Shown here one piece after another: positions 23,131 to 41,699 of a stretch of DNA of 64,000 nt. The position numbers and the translations under genes are program-made. The notes below the pieces were generated by a model. It searched no databases and was not told the origin of the DNA. It saw nothing but the letters and a program-made list of their open reading frames with translations. The DNA is from Dendrolimus kikuchii (Eukaryota; Arthropoda; Insecta; Lepidoptera; Lasiocampidae): NCBI GenBank assembly GCA_019925095.2, contig CM034391.1, positions 5,918,551-5,982,550 of the forward strand. The letters are read 5' to 3'. The first letter of the stretch is position 1; every line of letters begins with the position of its first letter.

Positions 23131-24820
23131 TAGAATTGAAGATATAATATTTTTATCCCGAAAAATAGGGTTTAGTCTCAGATATAAATTTTCGTAAATT
23201 TTCCGGGAGCGAATAACACCTAGATTAAAATTTAAATTAATATTTGTACCTGTAATTAATGTATTTAATTTATTTTAATCAGTTTTAGTCCGCTATTCAT
23301 GTCTAAAAAATTTCCACAATAATTAATCTTTTTACGCCTTTACGTCGTACGTTAATTCAGCGTCATCGTTTCCTTCCATTACTCTGTTTTTCAAGCAAAT
23401 TAATTCAATTTGGTTGAATAGTGTAATTCAGTTAGATTGGCCATTATTCGTGTATTTTATTTATAAATAAAAATAAGATATTCTTATAAAGAATAGAGAG
23501 TTATTTATGTATGTGAATTGATAGTTGTTACCTTATAAATAATGGTTAGCATTTGTTTACTTACAGGTAAAATATAATATATCTATATAGTTATATATTT
23601 ATAATAAATAAAATGTAAGTAATCGTACAATAATTATGCATACCACCATCCCCACTCCTAATCAGCAATATTCTCGCCACGGCTTGCCTGCAAGAGATGC
23701 TTTTTAGTGATAAGACCGCTCTTTGTACACAATTAGAATAATACTAGTTCGTAAGTTTTCTGTAATGCTATACATTAAAGTGTTATCTATCTATCTTCTG
23801 TGAAACCAATCCTATTATAAAAACAAATACAATACATTCTATTTTTCTTAATAGAGTATTTTAATTCATTAAATAAATTTATTCAGTTTATTCCACAGAT
23901 TCTTTTCTCGATTTCTCCCTAGACTCTGTCTCAAGTCTGGAACAAAGGCCAAGCGCATTTGCATTTATAGCACTTAAGAGAATGCCCTGCACTTTAAAAG
24001 GTGTCTTGACTTTTATTAAAAGCATTTCTACTGAATGAAAGTGATACGTGTCACTTCACAGTGTTCACTTTAAATTTAAATAATGTGGTATTGGAAGGAG
24101 AAATATGAATGATGAATGCCATGATGTAACGAGAGATGAAAATCATGTGACAAAAAAAATTACATAATAGGTAATATCCGTGGAAATAGTCACCCAGTAA
24201 AACGTGCGCAGGTCGAAGCACATATAATATAGTATTTCGTTCTAAAATGCTGGTGTGGGCCTAGGATACCCTGGTCGATGTGGGTAAAGAAGTTAACTGT
24301 TAGTGGTGAAAACTTATAATAAATTAATTTTGACATTATATAGCTTATGTCAACATTTAACCGATAATAAGGGAAATGAACGGTTGGTAAGATACAGGAA
24401 CCGGCGTTAGCCGCACAGAAGCTGTCATCTAAAGTCAAATTCCGCATGAAATAAGTGGCGCAATGTAAAGAATAAAATAGCAATAATAATGTTTTAATAT
24501 TATTGGCTTGAATCACCATTTTCCTTATAAACTGTGAACGTGATTCTAACTGATTTGATTGATCCCGGGGATTCCCGACGTATCACGATATCAAATACTT
24601 ATGGAGATATGGGATATTTATTCAAACGTAATAAACATTTCACTTTTGTTGCATGGTTTTCCCTTAATAATAAAATATAGAAGCATTTTTTTTGTTATTT
24701 TAGCAAATATTTTCAAAAATCATATTCAAATCGGCTAAGTTGGATCACGCTTATTGAAGGTTCCGTATCGCTGATATTGAACGGATCAACCAAATTGAAT
24801 AGTTTGAAACGCAAAGAACT
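23130..24820. other. AT-rich stretch with LINE tail and MITE traces
   Basis: Contains the (TATC)-tailed fragment 23655-23800 and a GGTTCC-type MITE trace at 24300-24410. No gene seen. Confidence 0.5.
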
Positions 24821-24826
24821 GAAAGG

Positions 24827-25409
24827 GGCCATCCACAAATTACATCAGAGGAATCTCATGATATTTTTACCCCTACCCGCCGACCCCCCGAGACCTCATA
24901 TGCTCGCCTGATCAGGGTGGTGTTACGAGCTAGAAGCCACAGATAGCCCGAAATGGCCACCGAACGCCACGAATATCCAACTAAGCCGCAGACGAAGCCA
25001 ACGCAAAGCCCGCAAAGGCAATCGGATGCCGCAGACTGGCCAACGAGAGCCATGGAGACACCATCGTTAGGAAGGCTCCAAGCCCCGCCACCGACGTGTA
25101 GTTGCCCGTCGAGTAGAAGCCAGGGCAAAGGGCAGGTTTCCTCGAGGCTTCAATCTAGCCAAGAGGAAGAAGACCACCGAGAGTGACCCCACCCCCGTCC
25201 TTGTCACAGCTAGTCACATTTGTGAGACTTCCATCTCTCTAGTGTGACGTCACATATTTTGCAATTTTACATCAAGTAATTATTAAATTAAAACAGCAGT
25301 TCCGTAATTAGCTTAAATATATCATTAGGACTTTGAAATGTGACGTCACGAAATTTAAGACTCCTCCCACCTTTGAAACTTGCCAAGTTGGCACACTTAA
25401 TGGATGGCC
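24827..25409. mobile_element. GGCCATCC-ended DNA element with nested GC-rich insert
   Basis: Ends GGCCATCCACAAATTA and the complement of AATGGATGGCC form inverted repeats. The 'cacgaaatt', 'tgtgacgtcac' and 'ccacccccgtccttgtcaca' blocks are typical of this insect MITE group. A GC-rich stretch (about 24885-25180) with an open frame on each strand (plus-strand reading MATERHEYPTKPQTKP...) interrupts it. The stretch is not recognised but looks like part of a retroelement leader. Confidence 0.6.
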
Positions 25410-26217
25410 TCAAATGAAACGACGCCATTCAATGACATTGAACGATTCAAATTTGTGTTTATACGGATCACTTTGGTTGATTAATTCGAATTGAAAGATG
25501 AATTAATTCTTCGAAAATTAATTATGTAACATATTTCTGTATAAAAATTATTATAAGAAAAAAGTTTGAGCTAATCAATATTTAGGTAGACGTGTTGCTA
25601 AAGAGTTTCTTGCCGCTTCTTCTCATTCAGCAATAATTTTTCTCATTCTTCTTCATTCAGTAATAACACGTTGTGAAGCGTTGTATGTAGACTAGGAAGT
25701 AAAATTAAATTTTAACTTATATGTATGACCTTCAAAAAGTGTTCTCCAGTGGAATTTGTTTTGAATTTGAATATAAATGATTTTTTTAAATATCAACTAC
25801 GTGATAAACCTACAGTGTGGTTGTAATTTAACTATAGAACCATAACTAAGCAATTAATCAAAAATATCCCATACTAGCATTTGCCCGCGACTTTTTCCAC
25901 GTTGGATAGGTAACAAAGATTACAGCTATTTCGCTAAATATAAAATCAAAGGTTGTTTTCAGCAGGGTAATGGATTTTTTAGTATGAATATACATGAATC
26001 TCGGAAATTTTCGCAACGAAACTCAGGATAGAAGTCATAGACTGAAGTTTGTAACTTAATATTTTATGTAGATACGTGTTTAGATTTGTTGAGAATAAAT
26101 AAAAACAAATAAATATTCACAACTTTTATTTTACATAAATTAGCCTCAAGTTCAATACGACTACTACGGTAAAAAGTAGTATCTATATGTCAACTAACCC
26201 CCTTTTCGAGCCACTTG

Positions 26218-26375
26218 ATGAAAAGTCGTTACCATTGCCTATGAACTCTTGCAACACCAAAGGTGCTACCAATGTGCTGCTAGTCTCAAAAGGGAGACTG
26301 GAACCTTGCGGTATACCCTAAAGGTTGTAACCATCCAGACTAGCAATTGCCCTATCACCTAGCTGGCCCTTATTC
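26218..26375 (-). repeat. SINE-like/CR1-tail family, partial copy
   Basis: The plus strand shows 'aaaagtcgttaccattgcctatg', 'aacaccaaaggtgctacc', 'gagactggaacctt' and 'ccatccagac', colinear with copies A-C but with internal deletions. Confidence 0.65.
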
Positions 26376-27884
26376 ATAACAGTTAGATGAGGTTTACAGG
26401 CTCGTTAAAAAGGAGTCAAAATAAGTGTTAATCATAGTCGCATTCTGAATACGATTATGGAAAAGCAACACTCTTATTTTCTTTAACCGACCTGGTCTAG
26501 GAAGATGTAGATCTCAAGGTTAATGACGGTTTAACTTTTCTAGTGCAAGGAACAGATTCATCTTCACCACAGTCCACAATTTGAATGCTAACCTGGAGTA
26601 AAGGCACACGCAACTATAATTGTTACTAAAGGTTTTATCCATCAGTGAAAATTTCGTACCGGAATCATCTCTCTTCGAACTGGCCGCAGTATTTAAGTAC
26701 CGCAGATTTTAAGTCCGGGAATTTACTATCAATCAGCGAAAACCGCATCGAAATTTCCCCATAGGTTCTTACGGGAATCCCGAACAAACAGACGCATGCA
26801 AAAAAAAACAAAAGACTACACTTTTACAAGTTTATAATATTATAGATTTAATTTTCAGAAACTGTATATGTACAACTGATTTTAATGAAACCGAAATATT
26901 TTTTATGCTCGGGCTTCATCTGGGATAGCGTTATACTTATTGACTGTGGTCAGTCGTTCGTCTTATTTATAGCGTCGTTAACGAACACCTACATTAGTGT
27001 ACAACATACGTTATTTGTCAATATTTAATGTCATTAACAATTAATAACAATATCGCATCACAAATAACCTATTGAACCCATCAACTCTACATCTGCGTAA
27101 AACGGTCAAGAACTATAACATTATCTTAGATAAAGCAGCAGCAGTACACAAACATATCAAAAATGTAATTATTTTAGAGCTTTTAATTTCTTGAATTATA
27201 ATCAAAAAGTCCAAAACCTTAAAAAACCTACCATGTTTCTCCGAAGATTTACAAAAACACAATCTCCCTTTTCCCAGCACCGTGTCACTTTTTTTCGCCC
27301 GCAGGCTGTATTATTTAATCATAACTTTAAATTAAATAATTTGTAACTAATTTATCTTCCAAAATGTTGTTGAGAAACTCTATTATTTTGGAATAATTCA
27401 AGCCTTTGTTCCAGAAATTGTTAATCAAGCTTAGTACACTAAATATTCTAGCGTTGTCGGTAGAATAACAAATACTTAGTATAGAAAACTTTGAAAGTAA
27501 TTTATAAACGCCCTGTTGCCAACTTGTGCTTTCGGTGGTGATCTAACCATTTTGCTCCAGACAATGGTTTAGCGCTTTTTTTAACATAACATAGAAGCCT
27601 TCCCACAATTTGCGCAATCATACGTATGCGTCACCTGCATATAATTCTTTTTATGACAACTCGTTCAAATGGAGGCTGTCAAACTTTGGAATGTGCGGCC
27701 TCTTATTGGCCAGACCAACACATTGCCTATATTAAAGAACTTACACAGGCTGCGTTCCAGAAGTGAATCCCTCACAACGACCACGTTTAAGACCGCGATC
27801 TTTCCCGTTCCACTTGCTTGCGGGTGTTACAATCAAAAACTCTAGTAGAACGGTTATTCGACACACCTCTCGACATGGATCGTT

Positions 27885-28260
27885 GTAGGTGTTGCGTGAT
27901 CAAAAATTAAGACGTCATTAGTGACGTTTTCGCCACGATTCATAACCCCCGCTGACGCCAGTGGATGTGTTCTGATTCCCGGGGCACATTTAGGACTTTT
28001 TGCGCTGGATCGGACTGGACGTAACTATCGTTCTAAACATTAGCTTTTCCTACATAAAGATCATTATGCACATGGGAGGAGGGTGGTCTTAGTGGGTAGT
28101 GGCTATTAACTAATAAAACTTCTCTGTATCTCCACACAAGCTGGCTTGATTACTGTATGGTTGCCCCTTATTAAAGGGTAAGGCCTTAAGTATCATGTAT
28201 GGCCTAATCCCTTGCAAAGGTACTTTAAGTATGCGTATTCAAATGTCCCCGCCTTATAAA
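27885..28260 (+). repeat. Decayed R1-like LINE 3' region
   Basis: Parallel to 22060-22340 in order and wording: 'gcgctggatcggactggacgtaactatcgttctaa', 'gggaggagggtggtcttagtgggta', 'ccacacaagctggcttgattactg', 'tatggcctaatcccttgcaaagg' and 'tccccgcc'. Several small indels separate the two copies. Confidence 0.75.
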
Positions 28261-29935
28261 ATAAGTGTTAAGTGACTTATATGTATGAGGTCATTAGTGA
28301 CATTTATGTCACGACCATAATTACCGCTGTCACCACCTACATCGGCTGACAGATTCCTTTGAGCGTTGTGAGCTACTAAAGGAACGCGCTATGAGAAAAC
28401 ATTACTTTTCCTTAAATCATTATGCCTAATTCTTCTTATGCTATTAACTAATAAAATATATAGTATCTTATAAATATGTTTGTACATATTTAATTTATAA
28501 AGTAGTTTAAGTATATGTATTTAATCTATAAGGTACTTTAAGTATGCGTATTCAAATGTAAACATAAAATAATCTAAGTACTTATACGTATAGGTATTTA
28601 AGTTATGTCTTATGTAATTACGCTGCACCACCTACATCGCCAGATTCCTTTAAAATGTTCTTTAAGTTAGGTTACCTGGAAAAGATTGTTGTCGCCTACT
28701 GTTTTTTACCATGACAATATTATATTCGTCCATTTTTTTATGTAATTGTGTATTTTGGTAAGCAATAACATGTTTTCTATCTCTCTAAAAAATCTTGTGC
28801 ATATTGTTCTAAAACGCCAAATCCAAGCAATCAGGACATTCTTGTCAGACTCGTAATTGTATATATAGTGAAGGAATAAATATTATTCTAATCAACCCAT
28901 TGTGCAAGGGAGGTAAATTATTATTTCCTGGAGTTTTCCCCGCGGCTAAGCCTGTAAATAAAATAAAATAAAAATATAAAATTGCCACCTCCTATGAGGC
29001 TGATATCATCACCGAAGAAAATTATCTATAAGAAATTAAATAAAAAAAATATATATTACTCATCAATAAACCATCGAAGTGTGTTGGAATGTACCGTTAT
29101 AAGGCAAGTATTGATGTATGTAGTTTATATTTTATTATTACTATATTTTTAGCGCTTTTTTCGAAATACAACCGAATATATGTAGCGCTTTTTAGAAGTT
29201 CACTTAACACATTTTCTCGAAAGAGGGTTGGTAACACTGATTAAAAGTACTCCATCTCATATCGACTTGATTTTGAATTCTGGGCGTGAAAAAAGATTAC
29301 TGAAGAGGAATAATTAAAAACTCTAAAGATATGACAAAATTTGCATGACCATCGACAATAGCCTTATACAATAACTATTTTTTAATGATCACCCAAAATA
29401 AAAATAAAAAAACAATCAGCGAAGCCTTTACAATACTTAATCGAATTCGCGCCATATTCGAAATTGATGGATGCATTATGCAAATCCGTGGAAACTCACT
29501 CAACAATATATTGTAGGTAAATGTAAACAAAGGAAAAAATTGTGACGCGTAACGAAATATATTAAAGAGATGGGCCTTTTTGTTTTGCATTGTAAATGGT
29601 TATGGCAAACAGTTGACATAAATTACGAAACATAAACAACAAATTGTTGGAATGTTATTTTAGGCCGAAACAAGCTCTACTTAATTCGTATTCGTAAACC
29701 TTTTACTTTTTTTTTAAATAAATGATGTCTCTTCAGATCAGTGGAATAAGCTAGATAACATGAGGTACCGGGTATACTATCTAGTGATGTAGGGTTTAGG
29801 AGTTTTCTAGTGAAAACTTCTTTAGGCACGTTCGGCACTTTTGGTATGAAGAAAAACATTGAAAGACACAGTTTTCAACTCTGACTTGCAGTCCTAAGAA
29901 TGACAGTTTTTTAGCCAATTTTTCCTGAGATGTCA
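28260..29935. other. AT-rich stretch, nothing but a LINE tail
   Basis: One UTR fragment at 28665-28795. The open frames at 29375-29590 and 29677-29859 have no recognisable content. Confidence 0.5.
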
Positions 29936-29939
29936 TAAT

Positions 29940-30140
29940 ATAAGCAGTAATAGTAATAACAGCCCATAAATATCCCACTGGTGGGCTCGGGCCTCCCACT
30001 ATAGGGGAACGGACAGTATACCCGTCACGCTTGTCCAAGGCGGCTTGGCAGGTTTGACACATCGGTTATCTTGATGTGCAGGTTGCATCACAATGTTTTC
30101 CTTCACCGTTATTAGCACGTGGTAATTGTAACAATATATA
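29940..30140 (-). repeat. LINE fragment of the GCCCAGCAGTGGGA group
   Basis: 'cccactggtgggctcgggcctcccacta', 'aaggcggcttggcaggtttgacacatcg' and 'tgcaggttgcatcacaatgttttccttcacc' are well-known wordings of a lepidopteran LINE. Further pieces are at 42640-42700 and, plus orientation, 44150-44210 (gcccagcagtgggag). Confidence 0.65.
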
Positions 30141-30142
30141 TA

Positions 30143-30192
30143 TTGGGCTCGCTCTGCTTATATTATATATAATATAAGCAGAGTGAGCCCAA
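30143..30192. repeat. Near-perfect palindrome, 25-bp arms, no loop
   Basis: TTGGGCTCGCTCTGCTTATA and its complement with one mismatch, meeting at an AT-rich centre. It shares GCTCGCTCT with the palindrome at 2.2 kb. Confidence 0.9.
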
Positions 30193-30401
30193 ATTAATAA
30201 AAAGATACTTACTCGAACATTTTGATCAGGAGGCGACATTCACTTTTTATCAAATAGTTTATCTACTACCTTTTGCCTCGTAGAAGTTTTACTTTAGAAG
30301 AAAATTGGTATAAGTCTTATTCAATTTCTATTGTGTTACATATTAAATAATCGAATAAAAACTGTGATATAAATATTTTATGTAGAATTATATATATCTC
30401 T

Positions 30402-30645
30402 GCAGACCACGGGCCATAAAAATGGTCCGGACTTTTGGAGGGCCTGCGTGAGGTCATGGTAAGGCCAACACGTAGAGGCCCCTTGACAAATCTTAACCTA
30501 AATGTGGCGTGACACTGACCAGCGATTGTCCCTGTTTACACCATATAAAAATGCACCCATAGACAAGCCCCGGTTAGTGTAGGACTATTATAGGGAATGA
30601 GAACGAAAGGTACCGGGCTATTGAGATGAACTGCTAGTGGAACTT
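30402..30645 (-). repeat. Dispersed repeat, partial copy 3
   Basis: Matches 160-400: 'agaccacgggccataaaaatgg', 'aggccccttgacaaat', 'tagtgtaggactatta' and 'gaactgctagtgg'. It stops before the open segment of copies 1 and 2. Confidence 0.8.
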
Positions 30646-30954
30646 TATTTGACTTTACTTTATTATCATTACAATATTTATAGAGCGATTGATGTTCTTA
30701 ATATTGTTCTTCCATGCTTATTCGCTATTCGATAAAAACATCTGCATAAAATTTGTTACTCTTGTTCATTGGGAGGAGCAAGACTAAATTTCAAGTTATA
30801 TTAAATTATTTTATTACATATATAAAACATATTAAATATTAAAAATATTAAATAAATCCTTATACTATAGACTTTTTAGTATATATGTGTGTATATATAT
30901 ATTTGTATGTATTTAATTTATAAAGTAATTTAAGTATGTTTATTTATGATATAC

Positions 30955-31135
30955 CTAATAATCTGCACCACCTACATCGCCAGATTAGGTTAAACTATTC
31001 CTTAAGTTAGGTTGCCTGGAAGAGATTGCTTTAAGCGATAAGGCCGCCTATTGTTTCTACCATGACAATATTGTAATTGTGTATTTTTAAAATTGTATAT
31101 TTGGTGAGCAATAAAGTGTTATCTATCTATCTATA
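30955..31135 (+). repeat. LINE 3' UTR fragment, (TATC)n-tailed
   Basis: Contains 'gcctggaagagattgctttaagcgataaggccgcc', 'gcaataaagtg' and a (TATC)n end. It belongs to the UTR family tied to the LINE at 38.2 kb. Other copies lie at 23655-23800, 28665-28795, 32515-32685 and 56027-56160 (plus) and 40140-40205 and 60885-61045 (minus). Confidence 0.8.
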
Positions 31136-31179
31136 AATCAAAATGACTCATTGACTCTTCAGGTGATCAGAGGGCTAGT

Positions 31180-31335
31180 GCCTACCTCGGACGATCGATC
31201 AGTATGGCATCCAGCGAGGAAACGTAGACAGCCTTCTGGGCACCTTGCCCATAGAAGACGGGGATCTAGGCTCAGTATTCTACTTATAGTCTTGAGGGAC
31301 TATGGAATACAATAAAACTGAGTTCAGTTTTCTTT
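31180..31335 (+). repeat. Dispersed repeat (LINE tail candidate), copy 2
   Basis: See the wording shared with 13036-13165. It is better preserved and is followed by 'tattgtattagtt'. Confidence 0.65.
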
Positions 31336-31664
31336 TATTGTATTAGTTTATAAAACAAATACCTAAATTTCGATATTTAAACATCAATTAAACAATATCA
31401 AATAAAAACAATAGTTCTTTATTTTATTGTATAAAATATAATAGTAAGCATATAATTTGAACAAAGACGTTTCCATGTGTGTGCTGTCATCCCACTTTTT
31501 TACTTTTAACCATTTGTCTAGGACACGCTACAACAAATTCTAAAAGAACATATTAAAAATCCTGAATTAAAACACATTTATTATCGTTTTACTTTTTAAA
31601 ATATCGTGAATCGTATAATTGCTGTTTAAACAATAATAAATATTATATTAATTGACTTATTAGA

Positions 31665-31745
31665 AATAAGCCTAAATGGCACTCTGTTGTTCGTGCCTAC
31701 CCCGCAAGGGAACTGGCGTGAAGTTATGTATGTATGTATGTATTA
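31665..31745 (+). repeat. RTE-type LINE 3' end, shortest copy
   Basis: Starts at 'aataagcctaaatggcac' and runs through 'cgcaagggaactggcgtga' to a (TGTA)n tail. It is identical in layout to the copies at 1.1 and 62.9 kb and lies in the same orientation. Confidence 0.85.
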
Positions 31746-32152
31746 GAAATATGACGTCATAATTCGATACTAACAATTTCTGTGACGATAAAAAGTGTCT
31801 CAATAGGGTAGCTGGCAGTCAAAACGACAGATATACTTTACTTCTTCTGAACTGAGATCTTACAAAATGCCAAAGCCACCTTTATACGGGCGTTGTAAAT
31901 GATGACGTCATGTCTATAATGAGTCAAACAGCGTATTGATTAAAGTTTCAAGAGTAATTAAAATTACTTCTATCATATTTTAAAGTTATGATGATGACAT
32001 GGTATTTCAACGCCTGATCTTTTATATGAGCATTGTTTCAAAATTGATTTGTGATATATTACGTGTTCTTTGCATGCTCAAGTTATACGCCCAGATTTAT
32101 ATATAAAAGGCAATGAAAGATTAACATCAAAAATCCATAGTATAATACAAAT

Positions 32153-37780
<5,628 letters not shown>

Positions 37781-37800
37781 TTCTCAAACGTTCCCATTTA

Positions 37801-37860
37801 CTAATGACGGTAACTAACTGTCCCTCACCTTATATACAAAAGCGGGTATTAGATAAGGAG
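37801..37860 (-). promoter_or_regulatory. Core promoter of the serine protease gene
   Basis: On the minus strand a TATA box (TATATAAG, 37836-37829) lies 31 bases upstream of an arthropod-type initiator TCATT whose A is at 37805. This would give a 5' leader of only about 24 nt before the ATG at 37780. A GATA-type site (AGATAA on the plus strand, 37851-37856) lies about 15 bp upstream of the TATA box. GATA factors commonly drive gut and fat-body proteases in insects, so the arrangement fits the gene, but no binding is shown. Confidence 0.65.
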
Positions 37861-38214
37861 CTCTCAAAATTGTATGAAACGAATTCAAGATATGACGCTC
37901 TCCAGACAATTGAAAGTTTAAGGACCTCTCGCATTTCATTAGTTCAAAGGTATGTATTCATTTAAGTAAAAGCTGGTGACATACTTCATAATTAGCTTTT
38001 TGTCAGTTAGTTTATTTAAGCACAAAACAGATTACAATAAATAAAATTAAACAATGTAATATACAGGGCCAGATTATAATGCAAACTAAATTAGAAGAAC
38101 GACAAAATGGATATTATAAAGAAAGTTGTTCATAGTTCATTTTACAAAGAATATAACAAAAGTTAGTGAAAAATCGACAATAGATATTATTAACGATTAT
38201 GTGAGAGAAGTTTG

Positions 38215-39245
38215 ATAGATAGATAGATAACACTATTGTACACCATTACAGAAAAACTTACGAACTAGTATTAGTCTAGTTGGGTACAAAGGGCGGTCTT
38301 ATCGCTAAAAACGATCTCTTCCAGACAACTCGTGGCAAGAATATTCTGATTAGGACTGTTTGTTGACTTTATTGATAAACTTAAATTGACTACAATTAAA
38401 AATATCAATGTTCGCGTTTAATTTGATGAGTTCATTATAAAGGCGACACATTCGAACCAATGGATTGAAATAATAAGTAATATTACGATAGACTTGAAAG
38501 GAAAAGACTGCTGGTTTTCTACATCAATAATTGGTATTAATGTTGAATAAAGACCTTAAATAGGATGAATCAATACGTCCATGTAAAATTTTGTGAAGAG
38601 AGACAAGGTCTGAATTGCTTCTACGATTTTCTAAGGATGATAGAGAATAATATTTCAGTTGGTCATGATACGTTTTAAGAGTTCTAATTAAATTACATCT
38701 ATATAAACTATTTGCAAAGCTTTCTTTTGTAAACGATCAATGCGATCGATGTGTAATACATTATTGAGGAGAACACATAGTACAATTATATTCCAAAACA
38801 CTTCTTATTAACGCGTATTATAAATAAATGAAGCTCTTGGGCTTCTTAAAGCCAAGAGTAGACCTACATATAAATCTTAAAAGACTGGATCCCTTACTCA
38901 CAATATAGTCATAGTGCTCCCTAGAGGTAAATTTGTTGTTGATGTGGTGCGTTTTAGCATATGATTATTTAGAGAATAATTAAATTCAATATTGTTTACT
39001 TTATTTGTGAATGAAATTATATGACATTTTTCTACAGTGAGAAACATTTTATTTAACCGACACCAATTAGAAATGACATCATACAAGCTAGAAACTGATG
39101 TATAAATTTTAAGATCATCAGCACACAGACGTGTAGGACAAGATAAACATTCAACTAAATCATTCACAAATGCAACAAAGAGCAATGGACCTAGATGAGA
39201 ACCTTGAGGAACTCCAGAAGTAACCAGGACAGGAGAAGATTTAAC
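38215..39245 (-). pseudogene. Jockey/CR1-superfamily LINE, 5'-truncated, decayed
   Basis: Near 39240 the minus strand reads SGVPQGSHLGPLLF then FVNDLVECLS and ADDLKIYTSV, the RT B and C motifs, with CADD where FADD is usual. Further on come SLENRRSNSDLVSLHKILHG, RMCRLYNEL and FKFINK-type residues of the RT C-terminus, broken by stops such as NTNY*. The element ends in a short 3' UTR containing the complement of GCCTGGAAGAGATCG and a (TATC)n tail at 38215-38240. That UTR links many short fragments in this window to this LINE family. Confidence 0.85.
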
Positions 39246-40927
39246 CTACCCTTAAATTTATTACTTTTTATTAGATCAAAATCAAATGAAAATATTATTT
39301 TCAACACATTTGCTCAAAGAGTGCATTTAGGAAGCCTATATACATTGTTCGAAAGTTAAAAATTACGCACCTCGCAATTGGAACGTGCTATAAAATAGAT
39401 ACTCTAACTAATTACCAATTATACCACACGCCGTTGAGGTAAAAAAGGTACATAGGTGAAAAAAATGGAATTCCACCAAGGAGTTTCACATTACGAAAAT
39501 AAATAAGCTGAATAATTAAACCACTTTTGATCAATAAAATTGTCTCACTTTAATACTATAGAGAAAATGACACAAAAGATATAGTTCCAAGCTTTGCCAC
39601 GTGCACATGGTGCCATTTGCTGATGCGCGCCATTTTATATTGGAAACTCTAAAGATTATTGCGACTTTCCAGCTGAAATGTTTGTTTCATTAGCTATTGT
39701 ACTGTTTTCGCGTAAATGTGTTGAAAAACGTTATATGTCACGTACGGTTGTTGATTTTAACAAACTCGTGACTATGGTATGTTCGACATCAAATTAAATC
39801 TGCGCTGCTTTTTATCCTGGGAGTCCCGAGGGATTTTTTTATAGAACTGATTTAAAATGGTGAGATTAAAAGAAACGAATTCCAGTGTGATTTTTTCACT
39901 GATCGATAGCAAATTTTATATAATAAAATGTGTGATATTTTTAATCCCAGGAGTTCCGCGGTAATACTTCCAGGAGCGGTTCGTAGTTATTCGGATGCAT
40001 AAAAATTTCCTTATTTCCGACACAGTTTCTACTAAAACGATAGCTTACATTCTTTTTTAAATGCTATGAGTCCCGGGAATCCCGCGAGAATTTCAAGTCA
40101 AGCGTGGAAGAAGATGCGGGCATATCATAGTTTATGCATGCAATCGTAACGATAGTACAATAGGCAGTCTTATCGCTGAGAACGATTTCTTCCAAACCAC
40201 CTGTGGATGAACAGAAACACGATAATATAAAGAAAAAAAAACTATTTTAAACTTACATAAATTACGATATAAACCTACTTTATATTTAAACACTATCCCA
40301 ATTAAGTATTATATATTATAATTATATAACATTATTATTCAGTTACATATTTGAGATATAATAATACATTATCTATTACTATCAAATTCTTATGTACGTA
40401 ATTATTGGTTCGAGTAGCCCATCGACCTCATTCGAAGCTCCTTGAAGCAATGCCACTCCACCAGAAACTTCCTCATTTGAAGGACACTTAGTTATTAATT
40501 TCAAATATTTACTCCCTACATTTTCTATGCAAACAATTGATAAATGGGCTCAATAGGGTATGGTACAGTTTTACACAACTTTAATTCCTCCCAATGTACA
40601 TGTTATGTAGTTGCGATGTAGACCGATTTCAGTAGCGCGGGCAACTTCGATCTTGGGTTGCGAATCGTGTAAGCGAACAGTACGAATAAAGTTTTATAAA
40701 TTTTATTTACATGTCGGAAACCGGTCTGTACTTTTCTTCTCAGGGACCAAACATAAATTACGTTACATGCTAAGGGGTAGGAGGTGGGGGTCAACAAAGT
40801 ATAACATTGTGGGATAACAAGTGGAACGGGTCATATATTTCGTAACGTCACATTCCAAAATCTAATATATTTAACTTATAAACACGAAATTTGAATTATT
40901 ATATACTGTATGTCTTGCACGATTTCA

Positions 40928-41665
40928 CTAGCCTTAAGGCCGCCTGTAACGTAAGAATGGTAAAAGTGGCGCGCGAATTTTAATATGCATGACCTTATCA
41001 GGGCGCTTTAAAACTTTGATTCAAAATAAAATTATTATTATATGTCTTTGGAGACAGACCACGGGCCATAAAAATGCCCCGGACTTTTGGAGGGCTTGCA
41101 TGGGACCATGGGGAGGCCATTACGTAGAGGCCCCTTCACAAATTTAATGTAAATCTGGCGTGACACTGACCGGCGATTTGTAAACGGGGACGTTTACACC
41201 ATATAATAATGCACCCAAGGGCAAGCCCCGGCCAGTGTAGGACTATTGTGAGAAATGAGAACAAAAAGTACTGGGCTATTGGAGTGAACTGCTAGTGGTA
41301 CTAGGGATCTGGAAATATGGGGACTATGGCGTCTGCCAGTCGCAATGTTCGGGGAACATGGCAAAATGGGCAGACGGTGACTCGCCACTCCCTGCATGGG
41401 CCCCAAAAAATGCCATAGAAGACAGAGGCAACATGGGTACGAGTGGCTAAGGGGTGTAGCGCAGGCTGCAGGTTCACCGAAGCTACTTCCGACGTTAATC
41501 CATTTATCACTTCCACCTCTGGACCTCGAGTCTTAGTTCTAGCGATCTCCACTCCGTGCCGGCTGGCTAAGGCAAGCACGGTGGTGGGGGCCTTGCCTTA
41601 ACACCCGGAGTCAGGTCCGAGGCGTCGCTACTCACCTAAGGCTTCGCCACAAAGCCCCCCCTGTG
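40928..41665 (-). repeat. Dispersed 0.7-kb repeat, copy 2 with intact frame
   Basis: Same unit as copy 1. The minus-strand frame 41579-41301 is open for 92 codons and ends in a short Cys-containing segment (VTVCPFCHVPRTLRLADA, then IFPDP and a stop). Comparison with copy 1 shows many substitutions that leave the reading largely intact. The (ATT)n tail starts at 41667. Confidence 0.8.
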
Positions 41666-41699
41666 GTATTATTATTATTATTATATATATTTCAAAATA

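Noticed and set aside
24190..24519. 109-codon minus-strand ORF
   Set aside because: It spans a MITE trace and has no recognisable protein content.
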